Source: Paenibacillus sp. MAHUQ-63
GTDB taxonomy: Bacteria > Bacillota > Bacilli > Paenibacillales > NBRC-103111
DNA length: 64,000 nt
Direction of reading: 5' to 3'
Assembly (NCBI RefSeq): GCF_028765165.1
Contig: NZ_JARADB010000002.1
Coordinates: 1,299,146-1,363,145, forward strand
Each line of letters begins with the position of its first letter. Position 1 is the first letter of the stretch. The translations under genes and the position numbers were made by a program. The notes beneath the pieces were generated by a model. The model saw only the letters and a program-made list of their open reading frames with translations, did no database searches and was not told the DNA's origin. This document shows positions 1-8,635 of the stretch, in pieces.

Positions 1-825
1 GGGATGCTCATTGTTTCGTTAATTATGCTGTTTCCCTTCGTGCTCATGGCTGTAACCTCCTTGAAGACGATGGGGGAAATTCAGTCACCGACGTTCTCGT
101 TCATACCGAAAGAATGGTTGTTCGAGAACTTCGCCATCGCGATGAGCCGGGGAGACTGGCTGCAATATTTCTATAACTCCTTCTTTGTGACGCTATGCAC
201 AGTGATCATCAGCCTGCTGTTCAATTCGATGGCCGGCTTCGCCTTTGCGAGATTGCGATTTCCGGGAAGAGATGTGCTGTTCTTCTCGATTCTCATCGGG
301 ATCATGGTACCTGCGCAAACGACGATGATTCCAACTTTTCTGATGCTGAAGCTGTTTCCGTTCTTCGGCGGCAACGATTGGCTGGGACACGGCGGCACCG
401 GTTTCATTAATACGTATGCGGGGTTGATTCTGCCCTTCGTCGCAGGACCTTTCGGTATCTTCTTATGCCGGCAGTACTTCATGAACTTCCCGCGAGCCTT
501 GGATGAAGCAGCGCAGATTGACGGTGCGTCGATCTACCGGGTTTTCTACCAAATTTACTTGCCGCTGAGCAAGCCGATTTTGGCGACACTCGCTATTTTC
601 AAGACGACGGCGACATGGAACGATTACATGTGGCCTCTGATCATGACGAATACGGAGCAGATGCGTACGGTTCAATTAGGACTGACCATATTCCGAAGCG
701 AAACGAATGTGGAGTGGAATTTGCTGATGGCCGCGACCACGCTGGTCGTACTGCCGCTCGTTCTCTTATTCCTGCTGGCGCAAAAATATTTCGTTCAAGG
801 CATTGTAACGACAGGTCTCAAATAG
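1..825 (+). CDS. Sugar ABC transporter permease, MalG type (5' end outside window)
   Basis: This is the inner-membrane permease of a carbohydrate ABC importer, the second (MalG-like) subunit. The protein is hydrophobic with about six membrane segments, and carries the EAA loop (EAAQIDGASIYRVFYQIYLP) that docks the ATPase. It ends in the usual short tail after a last membrane segment. The reading frame is open back to base 1. The first ATG at position 4 falls inside what is normally the first membrane segment, so the true start probably lies upstream of the window. It is followed after 10 bases by a sulfatase gene, which suggests import of a sulfated sugar or glycan. The substrate itself cannot be read from the sequence. 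Confidence 0.9.
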   Translation, partial: GMLIVSLIMLFPFVLMAVTSLKTMGEIQSPTFSFIPKEWLFENFAIAMSRGDWLQYFYNSFFVTLCTVIISLLFNSMAGFAFARLRFPGRDVLFFSILIGIMVPAQTTMIPTFLMLKLFPFFGGNDWLGHGGTGFINTYAGLILPFVAGPFGIFLCRQYFMNFPRALDEAAQIDGASIYRVFYQIYLPLSKPILATLAIFKTTATWNDYMWPLIMTNTEQMRTVQLGLTIFRSETNVEWNLLMAATTLVVLPLVLLFLLAQKYFVQGIVTTGLK

Positions 826-835
826 GAGCTGAACG

Positions 836-2308
836 ATGAGAACTATTCTTATTTTATTCGATACGTTGAATCGTCACGTGCTATCCGCTTACGGCGGTGC
901 AGGCGTCAAGACCCCGAATATCGACCGTCTGGCCTCGCAGTCGGTTGTATTCGACCAGCACTGGTCCGGTTCGCTGCCCTGCATGCCGGCACGCCGCGAT
1001 CTATTGACAGGGCGAACGGCTTTCCTGGAGAAAGGCTGGGGCGGCATTGAACCTTTTGACCGCACATTGCCGTCCGTACTCCGAGATGCCGGCATCTTCA
1101 GTCATATCGTTACCGATCATTATCACTATTTCGCTACCGGAGGAGAGAATTACTGCCAGTCCTATACGACATGGGACTTTCACCGGGGACAGGAGGACGA
1201 TCCCTGGGTATCCTCGATTGGCGTAGAGCCGCATCCTGCCTCATTCTATGGACAGATGCGCGATCAATGCAATAAGAATCGCACGAAGCTCAAGCAGGAG
1301 CAGGATTACCCTGGACCTCGTACGATGCAAGCCGCCTGCGACTGGCTGGAGCGCAACGGCAAGGAGGAATCCTTCTTCCTCACGGTAGAAGCGTTCGACC
1401 CTCATGAGCCTTTTGATTGCCCGGCTCACTATTTGGCCATGTATGACGACACGTACCAAGGACCTTCGTATACTTGGCCGAAGTACGGCACTGTCGACGT
1501 ACCGTCTGAAGCGCTGGCACACGTGCGCCGACGGTATGCGGCGACGCTTACGATGATCGATGCCTGGCTCGGTAAGCTGTTGGATACGATGGAGCGGCTG
1601 GAGATCGAGGAGAATACGATGGTCATCTTCACGACCGACCATGGTTTTCTGTTAGGGGAACATGAACAAACCGGTAAAAATGTGATGCATGTGTATAATG
1701 AACTTGCACATATACCGCTCATGATTCGTCTTCCGCATTGCCAATATGCAGGTAAGCGGGTGCATGCCCTCACCCAAAATATCGATTTGATGCCAACCGT
1801 ACTGGCATACATGGGAGTGGCCATACCGGAGACGGTACTTGGCACTTCACTGCTCGGCTTGATCGAAGGCAGGGAGCAGAAGCTCAGAGAGGCGGTCCTG
1901 TACGGCTATCACGGTATGGCGGTCAATGTCACGGACGGCAGGTATACCTATATGCGCGCTCCTGCGGCCGCCGACAATCATCCATGCTATACCTACACGG
2001 CGATGCCGACGACATTCCGGACCTATCTCGGACGCGCCGAGCCCGACCAGGTGGAAGCCGGAAGGTATTTGCCTTATACCGCTTATCCCGTTTTTAAAAT
2101 ACCGGAGAGTAGGGAGGGTATCCCCTCTGCCCGCAACCAGTTCGTCATGGCAACGCAGTTATTCGATCTTCACAGCGATGCCGCCCAACAGGAGCCTCTG
2201 CAGGATAAGGATGCAGAGCGGAGAATGAAGGACTTGCTGGTGACCGCTATGAAGCAAGCGGGAGCGCCGCAAGAGCAGTACGTCCGGCTCGGATTGAGCG
2301 AAGCATAG
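836..2308 (+). CDS. Sulfatase of the formylglycine (Cys-type) family
   Basis: A 490-residue type I sulfatase, which hydrolyses sulfate esters, most likely from a carbohydrate. The N-terminus starts directly with the alkaline-phosphatase-fold strand and metal-binding Asp (ILFDTLN). Cys49 lies in the C-x-P-x-R signature (CMPARRDLLTGR) that is converted to formylglycine by a sulfatase-modifying enzyme; no such enzyme is in the window. A second metal site is seen in TTDHGFLLGEH. There is no signal peptide, so it should act in the cytoplasm on an imported substrate. The start follows a TAGGAG site that overlaps the stop of the permease. Coupling to the permease argues that the two share a substrate. 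The exact sulfated substrate is unknown. Confidence 0.9.
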   Translation: MRTILILFDTLNRHVLSAYGGAGVKTPNIDRLASQSVVFDQHWSGSLPCMPARRDLLTGRTAFLEKGWGGIEPFDRTLPSVLRDAGIFSHIVTDHYHYFATGGENYCQSYTTWDFHRGQEDDPWVSSIGVEPHPASFYGQMRDQCNKNRTKLKQEQDYPGPRTMQAACDWLERNGKEESFFLTVEAFDPHEPFDCPAHYLAMYDDTYQGPSYTWPKYGTVDVPSEALAHVRRRYAATLTMIDAWLGKLLDTMERLEIEENTMVIFTTDHGFLLGEHEQTGKNVMHVYNELAHIPLMIRLPHCQYAGKRVHALTQNIDLMPTVLAYMGVAIPETVLGTSLLGLIEGREQKLREAVLYGYHGMAVNVTDGRYTYMRAPAAADNHPCYTYTAMPTTFRTYLGRAEPDQVEAGRYLPYTAYPVFKIPESREGIPSARNQFVMATQLFDLHSDAAQQEPLQDKDAERRMKDLLVTAMKQAGAPQEQYVRLGLSEA

Positions 2309-2319
2309 AAGAATCAACG

Positions 2320-2346
2320 AACCTAGCCGCAGGCTAGGTTTTTCTT
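2320..2346 (+). terminator. Rho-independent terminator after sulfatase
   Basis: A perfect 9-bp stem (AACCTAGCC / GGCTAGGTT) with a 3-base loop is followed by a T-rich run. It closes the permease-sulfatase operon. Confidence 0.85.
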
Positions 2347-2413
2347 CATGCCAAATTGTCCAATCCACCCGGACAATAAGATCATTTAATAAATAGTAAA
2401 GGGGGGAGCAGCG

Positions 2414-2686
2414 GTGAAATTACCGGAAGTCAAAGGGCAATACGACCGCATTGTCAGTTTGGGAAGCGCATGCAATCCGGCGCTTCAGCTAAGAAGGCTG
2501 AAGTTAAGAACATTCTCCGGTCCGCTGGATTGGAGTGTTTCGCTATCGCTTTCGGATGTCAACCGGTTATTGAAGAACAGGTTTGCTCACTTTATGGAGC
2601 TTCCTCATATGCAGCATGTGGACGGAGCTGCGTATGTGCATGAAGATGGCGTTACGATGCCTTCCGTAAGATCCATAACACGCTAG
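2414..2686 (+). pseudogene. Truncated DUF1796-type protein
   Basis: The 90-residue frame begins like the DUF1796 family (putative papain-like cysteine peptidases of Bacillales): YDRIVSLGSACNPALQL, then FSGPLDWSVSLSLSDVNRLLKNRF. Family members are much longer, around 220 residues from memory. After about residue 80 the frame loses likeness and stops. Another frame just downstream (about 2657-2766) reads DAFRKIHNTLGEG, which looks like a later piece of the same family, so a frameshift with an internal deletion is likely. A good GGGGGGAG ribosome site precedes the ATG. It may still be translated, but the product should be non-functional. Confidence 0.6.
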
Positions 2687-2716
2687 GCGAAGGGAAGCAT
2701 GCGGCGAGCAGTACAA

Positions 2717-2967
2717 TCAGCGCACCCGCCGTTTTATTCCCTTTGCGCCATAGCTTTCAATGTTGACCTCGTAGTCGATACTCACCCTCGCTTTCGTGAA
2801 CATGCGCTCCCAGTCGTAATTGTCATCCTCTTTCAGTGTCCAAAACTGCTTTCTTGCTTCCAAGTACCACAGAAAGGCTCGGCTTTAAACGCCTGCTGCG
2901 ATCTGAGGACAATCCGTTCGTAAGCGCGTTCAAATTCATCTTTGATGGTTTGCTGCAGCAATCTTTG
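2717..2967 (-). pseudogene. Remnant of spore germination protein GerC (Ger(x)C C-terminus)
   Basis: Read on the minus strand, this stretch gives IKDEFERAYERIVLRSQQAF and, after a one-base frame change near 2868, WYLEARKQFWTL followed by DYDWERMFTKARVSI-like sequence and a stop at 2717. The pattern of a helix, then W-(D/E)-x-(I/M)-F, then alternating strands is that of the C-terminal domain of GerAC-type lipoproteins. Only the last 80 or so residues are left, there is no start, and the frame is broken. It directly follows the GerA remnant in the order expected for a gerA operon. Confidence 0.5.
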
Positions 2968-3515
2968 TTAATCCATATCGGTCGTATAGTTGATAAGACT
3001 TGGAATGAACAGCACTTGCGCGATCCGTTTTTTTCACGTTAACCACTAGCTCGGGATTGGCGACATCCTTCAAGGAAACAACGGAGATCTGACTTTTGTT
3101 GCGCTCATCGATCACGATCGTCTCAAACATAAGCTGTTCGTTATGAATATGCTTGCGGATCAGAGAGCGATTGCTATAAGCGGACTCGACGAACGATTCT
3201 TTGGGACCGATCAACACATTCTCCGCTTGCTGCGGTTATCGCTCCTTTCAATATCTCGAGCGAAAGGGGCTCCCGTTCGGACAATACATATTCGAACCCG
3301 AGCAGCGGTTCGATGATTTGCTTCTCTATCATGATGGTATCCGCAGCGCCTTCCAGGAATAAAAGGACCGCTTCCAGGTCGAGTGCCGGGATATAAGCTC
3401 GCGTATGAACATTTTCCTCTAATGAAGGGACAGGGGGCGTTGAGCATAAGTCTTCCGGGTGATCCGCCTCTGCCGCTGCAGCGCCCCTGAATAAATGAGA
3501 TAAAAAGTTGTTCAT
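2968..3515 (-). pseudogene. Frameshifted, truncated spore germination protein GerA (GerAA/GerKA family)
   Basis: The first frame starts at 3515 and includes LEAVLLFLEGAADTIMIEKQ and a segment ending ITAASGEC. After a one-base shift near 3220 the next frame continues VLIGPKESFVESAYSNRSLI, then VSLKDVANPELVVNVKK, all typical of the N-terminal cytoplasmic domain of GerA germinant-receptor subunits. A second shift sits at a seven-base homopolymer near 3033. The membrane domain of the family is absent. So this is a decayed A subunit of a ger operon, whose C subunit remnant follows immediately. Two shifts plus a large deletion make a sequencing error an unlikely explanation. Confidence 0.7.
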
Positions 3516-3571
3516 GGTATCGAACTCCAGTGAGCACAGGATTTGGATATTATGCCCAAAAAGAGAAGCGG

Positions 3572-4768
3572 CTAGCCTTGCGCGGCATGCTCAAGCCGGT
3601 ATTGCCCGGGTGTCGTGTTCTCGAACTTCTTGAACACTTTGAAGAAGTGCCGGGGGTTCTCATAGCCGACAAGCTCGGCGATCGTATGAATCGGCCAATC
3701 GGGATGCTCCTGCATGAATTGCTTGGCTTTGGTCAGACGGAACGTATGCAGGTAATGCAGGAAGGTATGGTCCATTTCTTTGCGAAACAGCATGGAGATA
3801 TAGTTCGGATGCATTCGCACGTGTTCGGCAACGGTATCAAGCGAAATATCCTGCTTATAATTTTGTTCCACGAACGAGATGATTTTGTCAATCGCTTGCG
3901 TATGGGGCTGGAGCGGTTCCGCCGGTTCTGAGTCGCCGGCCTCATCGAAGGATGAGCCGCTCGTATACATGCCGGCCACAGCCGCCAGATAGGTTTCACG
4001 CAGGCGTTCCACATCTGACATCGTCCCGCTGATGCCGGCGAGGTATCCTGCTCCGCCTTCCTCTGTCCGGAGGAGAACACCGCAAACTTGCTGAAGCTCG
4101 TTCGCCGATAGCGCATGCCGGCCGTTCACCAGGAGGACGGCTTGCCGCAAGTAGCGGGAATGGATGGCGTAAGCATTCATATCGTTGGCTGCGAGACCGG
4201 CACAAATCGGAGCAAGCTGTTCATCCGTCAAGAGCGGAGTGCGTTCACCGGCTTGCATGACGATGATGGTCGTCCACGGACCGGGGCAAAGGGAGCGGAG
4301 ATGCTCCGGGTTCATCGCCATCTCAGTTAACGGCGTATTATAGAACAAATGTTCCTTGAGCAGCATGAGATCGAAGGCCTTATTCTGCTCCTGCTCTAAC
4401 CGAATGTCCTGTTCGACGGTTTGGAGAACGGCTAACAGCTCTTGCTTATTAATAGGCTTCAATAAGTAATCGACGACTTGGTAGCGCAGCGCTTGTCTGG
4501 CATATGCGAAGTCATCGTAGCCGGTAATTATGACGAAACGGCTGCACAAATTTTGCACCTGTACCGTTTTAATGAGGGAAAGGCCGTCCATCTCCGGCAT
4601 ATGAATGTCCGTGAGGATGAGGTCCGGTTCAAAGCTCTCCAGCTTCTGCAGCGCATCAATTCCGTCGGATGCGCCGACGATCTCCGTATAAGGCGTGTTC
4701 GCTTTCTGGATCATCCGAATGATTCCTTGCAGAATTACAGGTTCATCGTCAATGACTAGCAGTTTCAT
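3572..4768 (-). CDS. Response regulator, YesN type (receiver + AraC HTH)
   Basis: A 398-residue response regulator with an N-terminal receiver domain and a C-terminal pair of AraC-type helix-turn-helices (about residues 300-395, with IISFVEQNYKQDISLDTVAE and VGYENPRHFFKVFKKF). Asp54 (LILTDIHMP) is the expected phospho-acceptor; Asp7 and Asp8 complete the acid pocket and a conserved Lys lies in YLLKP. The ATG at 4768 overlaps the stop of the kinase gene (ATGA) and has AAGGGGGC in front; the longer frame from 4801 lies inside the kinase gene and is rejected. It should bind DNA to activate the divergent sugar transporter genes when phosphorylated by the partner kinase. Confidence 0.92.
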   Translation of the reverse strand: MKLLVIDDEPVILQGIIRMIQKANTPYTEIVGASDGIDALQKLESFEPDLILTDIHMPEMDGLSLIKTVQVQNLCSRFVIITGYDDFAYARQALRYQVVDYLLKPINKQELLAVLQTVEQDIRLEQEQNKAFDLMLLKEHLFYNTPLTEMAMNPEHLRSLCPGPWTTIIVMQAGERTPLLTDEQLAPICAGLAANDMNAYAIHSRYLRQAVLLVNGRHALSANELQQVCGVLLRTEEGGAGYLAGISGTMSDVERLRETYLAAVAGMYTSGSSFDEAGDSEPAEPLQPHTQAIDKIISFVEQNYKQDISLDTVAEHVRMHPNYISMLFRKEMDHTFLHYLHTFRLTKAKQFMQEHPDWPIHTIAELVGYENPRHFFKVFKKFENTTPGQYRLEHAAQG

Positions 4769-6579
4769 GAGATAGCCCCCTTGCCTAGTTTCAGCAGACA
4801 TGTCGTGCCCTCGTGAAGCAGGCTCTCCATGTGAATGCCGGAATACTCGCCATAGAACATGATGACGCGTTCATTCACGTTACAGATGCCAAGACCGCCG
4901 CCGCCATGCTGCAAGACCCCCGCATCCGCCGTACCGTTCAGCACGCCTTGAATAACAGCGAGCCGCTCGGGCGCAATACCTGCGCCGGTATCCCTGACCT
5001 CGATAAACATGTAAGCAGCGTCCTCCCAGATGCGAATGGACAGGGTGACTTGCTTCCTCACTGCGGCAATCCCGTGCACGATACTATTCTCAATGATCGG
5101 CTGCAGGATATAATGAGGACAGATGAAGTTATCGATAACTCCATCGATATGGAAGAAGACTTGCAGCCGGTCGCCAAGCCGGATTTGTTGGATGCTGATG
5201 TAGTCTTTGACATTCTCGACTTCTTCCTTCAGCGTCGTCTCGGTTCGATTGCCCGACAGGCTGTAGCGAAACAGCTTGCCGAGCGTATAAGACATTTCGG
5301 CTGCATCGTGATCATCGTTCGCCTCGGCAATCATCCGGATGGATTCGAGGGTGTTATACAGGAAATGAGGCTTGATTTGCGCCTGCATCATCCGATAGGC
5401 CGATTCCTTTCTCAGCATTTCCGACCGGTGCACGGTATTGACCAGCTCGTCCATTCGCCGGATCATCGCATTGTAGGAGGATGTCAGATAGCCGATTTCA
5501 TCATTGTTAATCTCACCCTTGTACAAGGGGAAATGGTTCTCATCGACCTGTCTCATATGCTTGGACAGCTTCAAAATGCGCTTCGTCATCGAGCTGGCAA
5601 TCAAGTAATACATGCCGGACAGCAGCAGGAGCAGCACGGCGACGGTTATCGCCAGCACATACTTATTTTTGCGAATCCCGCCGAACACGGCGTCAACTTG
5701 CTCCATCATGACGAAATGCATCTTGAGATTATCGGAGTAAAAAGCTTCAATCAGCATGTTATTCCCATTGATCTGCCGGTACACATACTTGGCGTTCGTT
5801 TGGAAGGCAATGCCAAGCAAATCTTGACGGGCATCCGGGGTTAGCGTTATTTTCTCAATGGCCGATATGATTTTATGATCTTGATCCAGCATATACAGAT
5901 TGCTTCTGTTGTCCAAATTTAACGAATCAAACAATGGTTTAATGAAATTTGAGGTTACTTTAATATCCAGTAAGCCGATATCCTGCTCAAAGTTGCGGTT
6001 CCCGATTTTGTGGACATAGTGGAGGTTGACGCCGGGAAAGGAGGAAGCGCCACTCGGAGTCACCCATTTGCCGACGCCAAGCGGAAGCTTCTTGATGCTT
6101 TCATCCAGCTTGAATTCGTCCATCTTCGCCATTTCGGGCCGGAAAATCATGCCGTTCTGCTGCTCCATATAAATGGTCATGCCTTCAATCATTCGGTTGG
6201 AAGCAAGGATGGAGGTGAAGATGGGCCGGATATAGGTGAGAAAGTTGGAAACCTGCTCGAAGTCGGTCCGGTAATTCCCGCTCAAATAGGCGATGGTGTT
6301 CGAATTATTTTGGAACAGCTGATACACCGATTCGATTTGGACGGTGCTCACGTTCAGATTGTTCAGCACCTGATTAACGATCTTCTGCTTGCCCTGGGCG
6401 TATTCTTCGAGGAAGGAATTATAGTTCTGGTTATACAGGAACAGACCGAATGAGATGATGGGCATGAAGATGATGACGATATAACCGATCGCCATTTTTT
6501 TGACAATGGACAAGCTCTGATAACTCCTGGCCGGCTTCCTGTTCAAGAGCAGCACCACCTTATAAACGGACAGTTCCAT
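4765..6579 (-). CDS. Sensor histidine kinase, YesM/LytS type
   Basis: A membrane histidine kinase of about 604 residues. It has a first membrane segment near residue 35 (GYIVIIFMPIISFGLFLY), an extracellular sensor region of about 250 residues, a second membrane segment (LLLLLSGMYYLIA), a HAMP linker, the His_kinase motif QAQIKPHFLYNTLESIR with the phosphorylated His, and a C-terminal ATPase domain with GGGLGICN. The open frame reaches 6696, but ATG at 6579 fits the kinase start better and leaves room for the divergent promoter. It forms a translationally coupled pair with the response regulator. The neighbouring divergent LplABC-type transporter is the likely target, and extracellular oligosaccharide the likely signal. 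Confidence 0.9.
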   Translation of the reverse strand: MELSVYKVVLLLNRKPARSYQSLSIVKKMAIGYIVIIFMPIISFGLFLYNQNYNSFLEEYAQGKQKIVNQVLNNLNVSTVQIESVYQLFQNNSNTIAYLSGNYRTDFEQVSNFLTYIRPIFTSILASNRMIEGMTIYMEQQNGMIFRPEMAKMDEFKLDESIKKLPLGVGKWVTPSGASSFPGVNLHYVHKIGNRNFEQDIGLLDIKVTSNFIKPLFDSLNLDNRSNLYMLDQDHKIISAIEKITLTPDARQDLLGIAFQTNAKYVYRQINGNNMLIEAFYSDNLKMHFVMMEQVDAVFGGIRKNKYVLAITVAVLLLLLSGMYYLIASSMTKRILKLSKHMRQVDENHFPLYKGEINNDEIGYLTSSYNAMIRRMDELVNTVHRSEMLRKESAYRMMQAQIKPHFLYNTLESIRMIAEANDDHDAAEMSYTLGKLFRYSLSGNRTETTLKEEVENVKDYISIQQIRLGDRLQVFFHIDGVIDNFICPHYILQPIIENSIVHGIAAVRKQVTLSIRIWEDAAYMFIEVRDTGAGIAPERLAVIQGVLNGTADAGVLQHGGGGLGICNVNERVIMFYGEYSGIHMESLLHEGTTCLLKLGKGAIS

Positions 6580-6620
6580 CTTAAGAATGATCCCTATAAA
6601 TTTGGTTATCATTCCCTTAT

Positions 6621-6643
6621 TATAATCCTTGTAAGCGCTTAAT
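6621..6643 (+). promoter_or_regulatory. Promoter -10 with cre-like site, in front of sugar transporter operon
   Basis: A TATAAT at 6621-6626 is followed by TGTAAGCGCTTAAT at 6630-6643, which matches the CcpA cre consensus (TGWAARCGYTWNCW) except for one base. The site would cover the transcription start, the usual position for catabolite repression. I see no good -35, which fits dependence on the AraC-type regulator next door. Confidence 0.55.
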
Positions 6644-6683
6644 ATTGGCAGCAAAATGTAAATGCAGCGTGGAGGGGAATACC

Positions 6684-7589
6684 ATGAGTATAGCATTTCG
6701 AATGGTAAAGAAAAACTGGCAGCTTTATTTGATTATTTTGCCGTCGCTCATTTATTTGATTATTTTCAAGTATGTGCCCATGGCGGGGGTGCAGATTGCG
6801 TTCAAAAATTATATGGTGACGAAAGGCATCTGGGGAAGCGATTGGATCGGATTCAAGCATTTTATCGATTTCTTCCGGCTGCCTATATTCTGGCGGGTCA
6901 TTAAAAATACAGCGCTGCTCAGCGCTTACTCGCTGCTCGTTGGTTTTCCTGCGCCGATTATTTTAGCCTTGGCGCTGAACGAATTGAAAAACGGCATTTT
7001 CAAACGGACGGTGCAGTTAGTCACCTTCGCGCCGTATTTCATCTCAACGGTGATCATGGTTTCGATCATTATGCTGTTCCTGTCTCCGCAGCTTGGCTTC
7101 GTTCATCTGCTCGCCGATAAGTTCGGATTTCCGGCGGAAAATATCATGTCGAAGCCGGAATACTTCAAGACGGTGTACGTCCTCTCGGATGTATGGCAAT
7201 TTACCGGATATGCGTCGGTCATCTATATTGCTGCATTGGCGGGTGTGGATCCTCATCTGTATGAGGCGGCCAAAGTGGACGGCGCTTCGCGGTTCCAGCG
7301 CATGCTGCATATCGACCTGCCGAGCCTGATGCCGACGGCTGTCATTCTGCTTATTCTGAATGCAGGGCAAATCATGAACGTCGGCTTCGAGAAGGTCTAT
7401 CTCATGCAGAATGCGATCAACGTCGGGGCATCCGAAGTGATCTCCACGTACGTGTACAAAATGGGGTTGGTCGGAGCGAACTTCTCCTTCTCCGCAGCAG
7501 TCGGACTCTTCAATGCCGTCGTCAACTTGCTGCTGCTCATTCTGGTTAACGCGGTAGCCAGAAGAAATTCCGAGACAAGCTTGTGGTAG
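6684..7589 (+). CDS. Sugar ABC transporter permease, LplB type
   Basis: A 301-residue membrane permease, first subunit of a polysaccharide/oligosaccharide importer of the LplB family (WQLYLIILPSLIYLIIFKYVPMAG at the N-terminus is typical). Six membrane segments and the EAA loop (YEAAKVDGASRFQRMLHIDLP) are visible. The ATG at 6684 has GGAGGGG eight bases upstream; the longer frame from 6645 would begin within the cre/promoter region. It is the first gene of an operon with a second permease and a binding protein. No ATPase is encoded, so a shared MsmK/MsmX-like ATPase elsewhere is expected. Confidence 0.93.
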   Translation: MSIAFRMVKKNWQLYLIILPSLIYLIIFKYVPMAGVQIAFKNYMVTKGIWGSDWIGFKHFIDFFRLPIFWRVIKNTALLSAYSLLVGFPAPIILALALNELKNGIFKRTVQLVTFAPYFISTVIMVSIIMLFLSPQLGFVHLLADKFGFPAENIMSKPEYFKTVYVLSDVWQFTGYASVIYIAALAGVDPHLYEAAKVDGASRFQRMLHIDLPSLMPTAVILLILNAGQIMNVGFEKVYLMQNAINVGASEVISTYVYKMGLVGANFSFSAAVGLFNAVVNLLLLILVNAVARRNSETSLW

Positions 7590-7601
7590 GAGGTAGCTAA
7601 G

Positions 7602-8537
7602 ATGACGAATCCCGAACAAACATTAGCCCTAGAGGCTCCCAAGACGAGTACCCGCATCATGGAGAGCCGTGTAGACCGCATCTATTTATTCTTCGTCTAT
7701 TCATTTCTGATCATCTGCTTGGTCATTGTGGCGTATCCGCTCATTTACATCGTCAGCTCATCGTTCAGTTCATCGTCAGCTGTGATCTCAGGCAAAGTCT
7801 GGCTGCTTCCTGTCGAGCCTACGCTGCGTGGCTATCAAGCGGTGTTCCAGAATCCGCAAATTTTGACGGGCTACGGCAATTCCTTGTTTTACTTGATCTT
7901 CGGGACACTGCTCAGTGTGACGTTGACGATAACGGCGGCGTACCCTTTGTCGCGCAAAAATTTTTACGGACGTCATGTCATTACCGCACTCTTCGTATTT
8001 ACGATGCTGTTCAGCGGAGGGTTAATCCCTTATTATCTGACTGTGAAAGGGCTGGGTATGCTGGACACGAGATGGGCCATGATCATTCCAGGGGCTATCT
8101 CCGTCTGGCAGGTCATTCTGGCGCGGACGTTCTTCCAAACGTCGATCCCGTCGGAGCTTACGGAAGCGGCACATCTGGACGGCTGCAGCGATTTCAAATT
8201 TTTATTCCAAATTGTGCTTCCGCTCTCCAAACCGATCATTGCGGTCCTCGTGCTGATGTATGCCATCGGCTACTGGAACTCTTATTTCGAAGCGCTCATT
8301 TTCTTGAAATCGGCGGATTTGTACCCGCTGCAGCTCATTCTCCGGAACATATTGATTCTTAATTCCATCGATCCCACGATGATCAAGGATGTCCGCGAGC
8401 TGGCGGAGAGACAGGGATTGAAGGAGCTGCTCAAATATTCGTTGATTGTCGTAGCCAGCGCTCCCGTGCTTATTCTCTATCCTTTTGTACAAAAGCATTT
8501 TGTGAAGGGGCTGTTAATCGGATCTTTGAAAGGCTAA
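7602..8537 (+). CDS. Sugar ABC transporter permease, YtcP/LplC type
   Basis: A 311-residue MalG-like permease, partner of the preceding LplB-type subunit. The EAA loop reads TEAAHLDGCSDFKFLFQIVLP; the ending FVKGLLIGSLKG is the standard tail of this family. A short polar N-terminus of about 25 residues precedes the first membrane segment. A TAGGAGGT site lies at the right distance from the ATG, 12 bases after the previous stop, so the genes are co-transcribed. Confidence 0.93.
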   Translation: MTNPEQTLALEAPKTSTRIMESRVDRIYLFFVYSFLIICLVIVAYPLIYIVSSSFSSSSAVISGKVWLLPVEPTLRGYQAVFQNPQILTGYGNSLFYLIFGTLLSVTLTITAAYPLSRKNFYGRHVITALFVFTMLFSGGLIPYYLTVKGLGMLDTRWAMIIPGAISVWQVILARTFFQTSIPSELTEAAHLDGCSDFKFLFQIVLPLSKPIIAVLVLMYAIGYWNSYFEALIFLKSADLYPLQLILRNILILNSIDPTMIKDVRELAERQGLKELLKYSLIVVASAPVLILYPFVQKHFVKGLLIGSLKG

Positions 8538-8635
8538 TTCCGGAATGAGGATGAAAGGCGGGATGCGAGGCAGCGAATCCTATCGGTTGGCCCCCGTTCA
8601 ACGATTGGCGAACATAAACAAGGAGGGTTATGCGT

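Noticed and set aside
4813..5844. 343-residue plus-strand open frame inside the sensor kinase gene
   Set aside because: It is antisense to a clearly conserved histidine kinase, lacks a ribosome site and is rich in His and Asp from reverse-reading codons.
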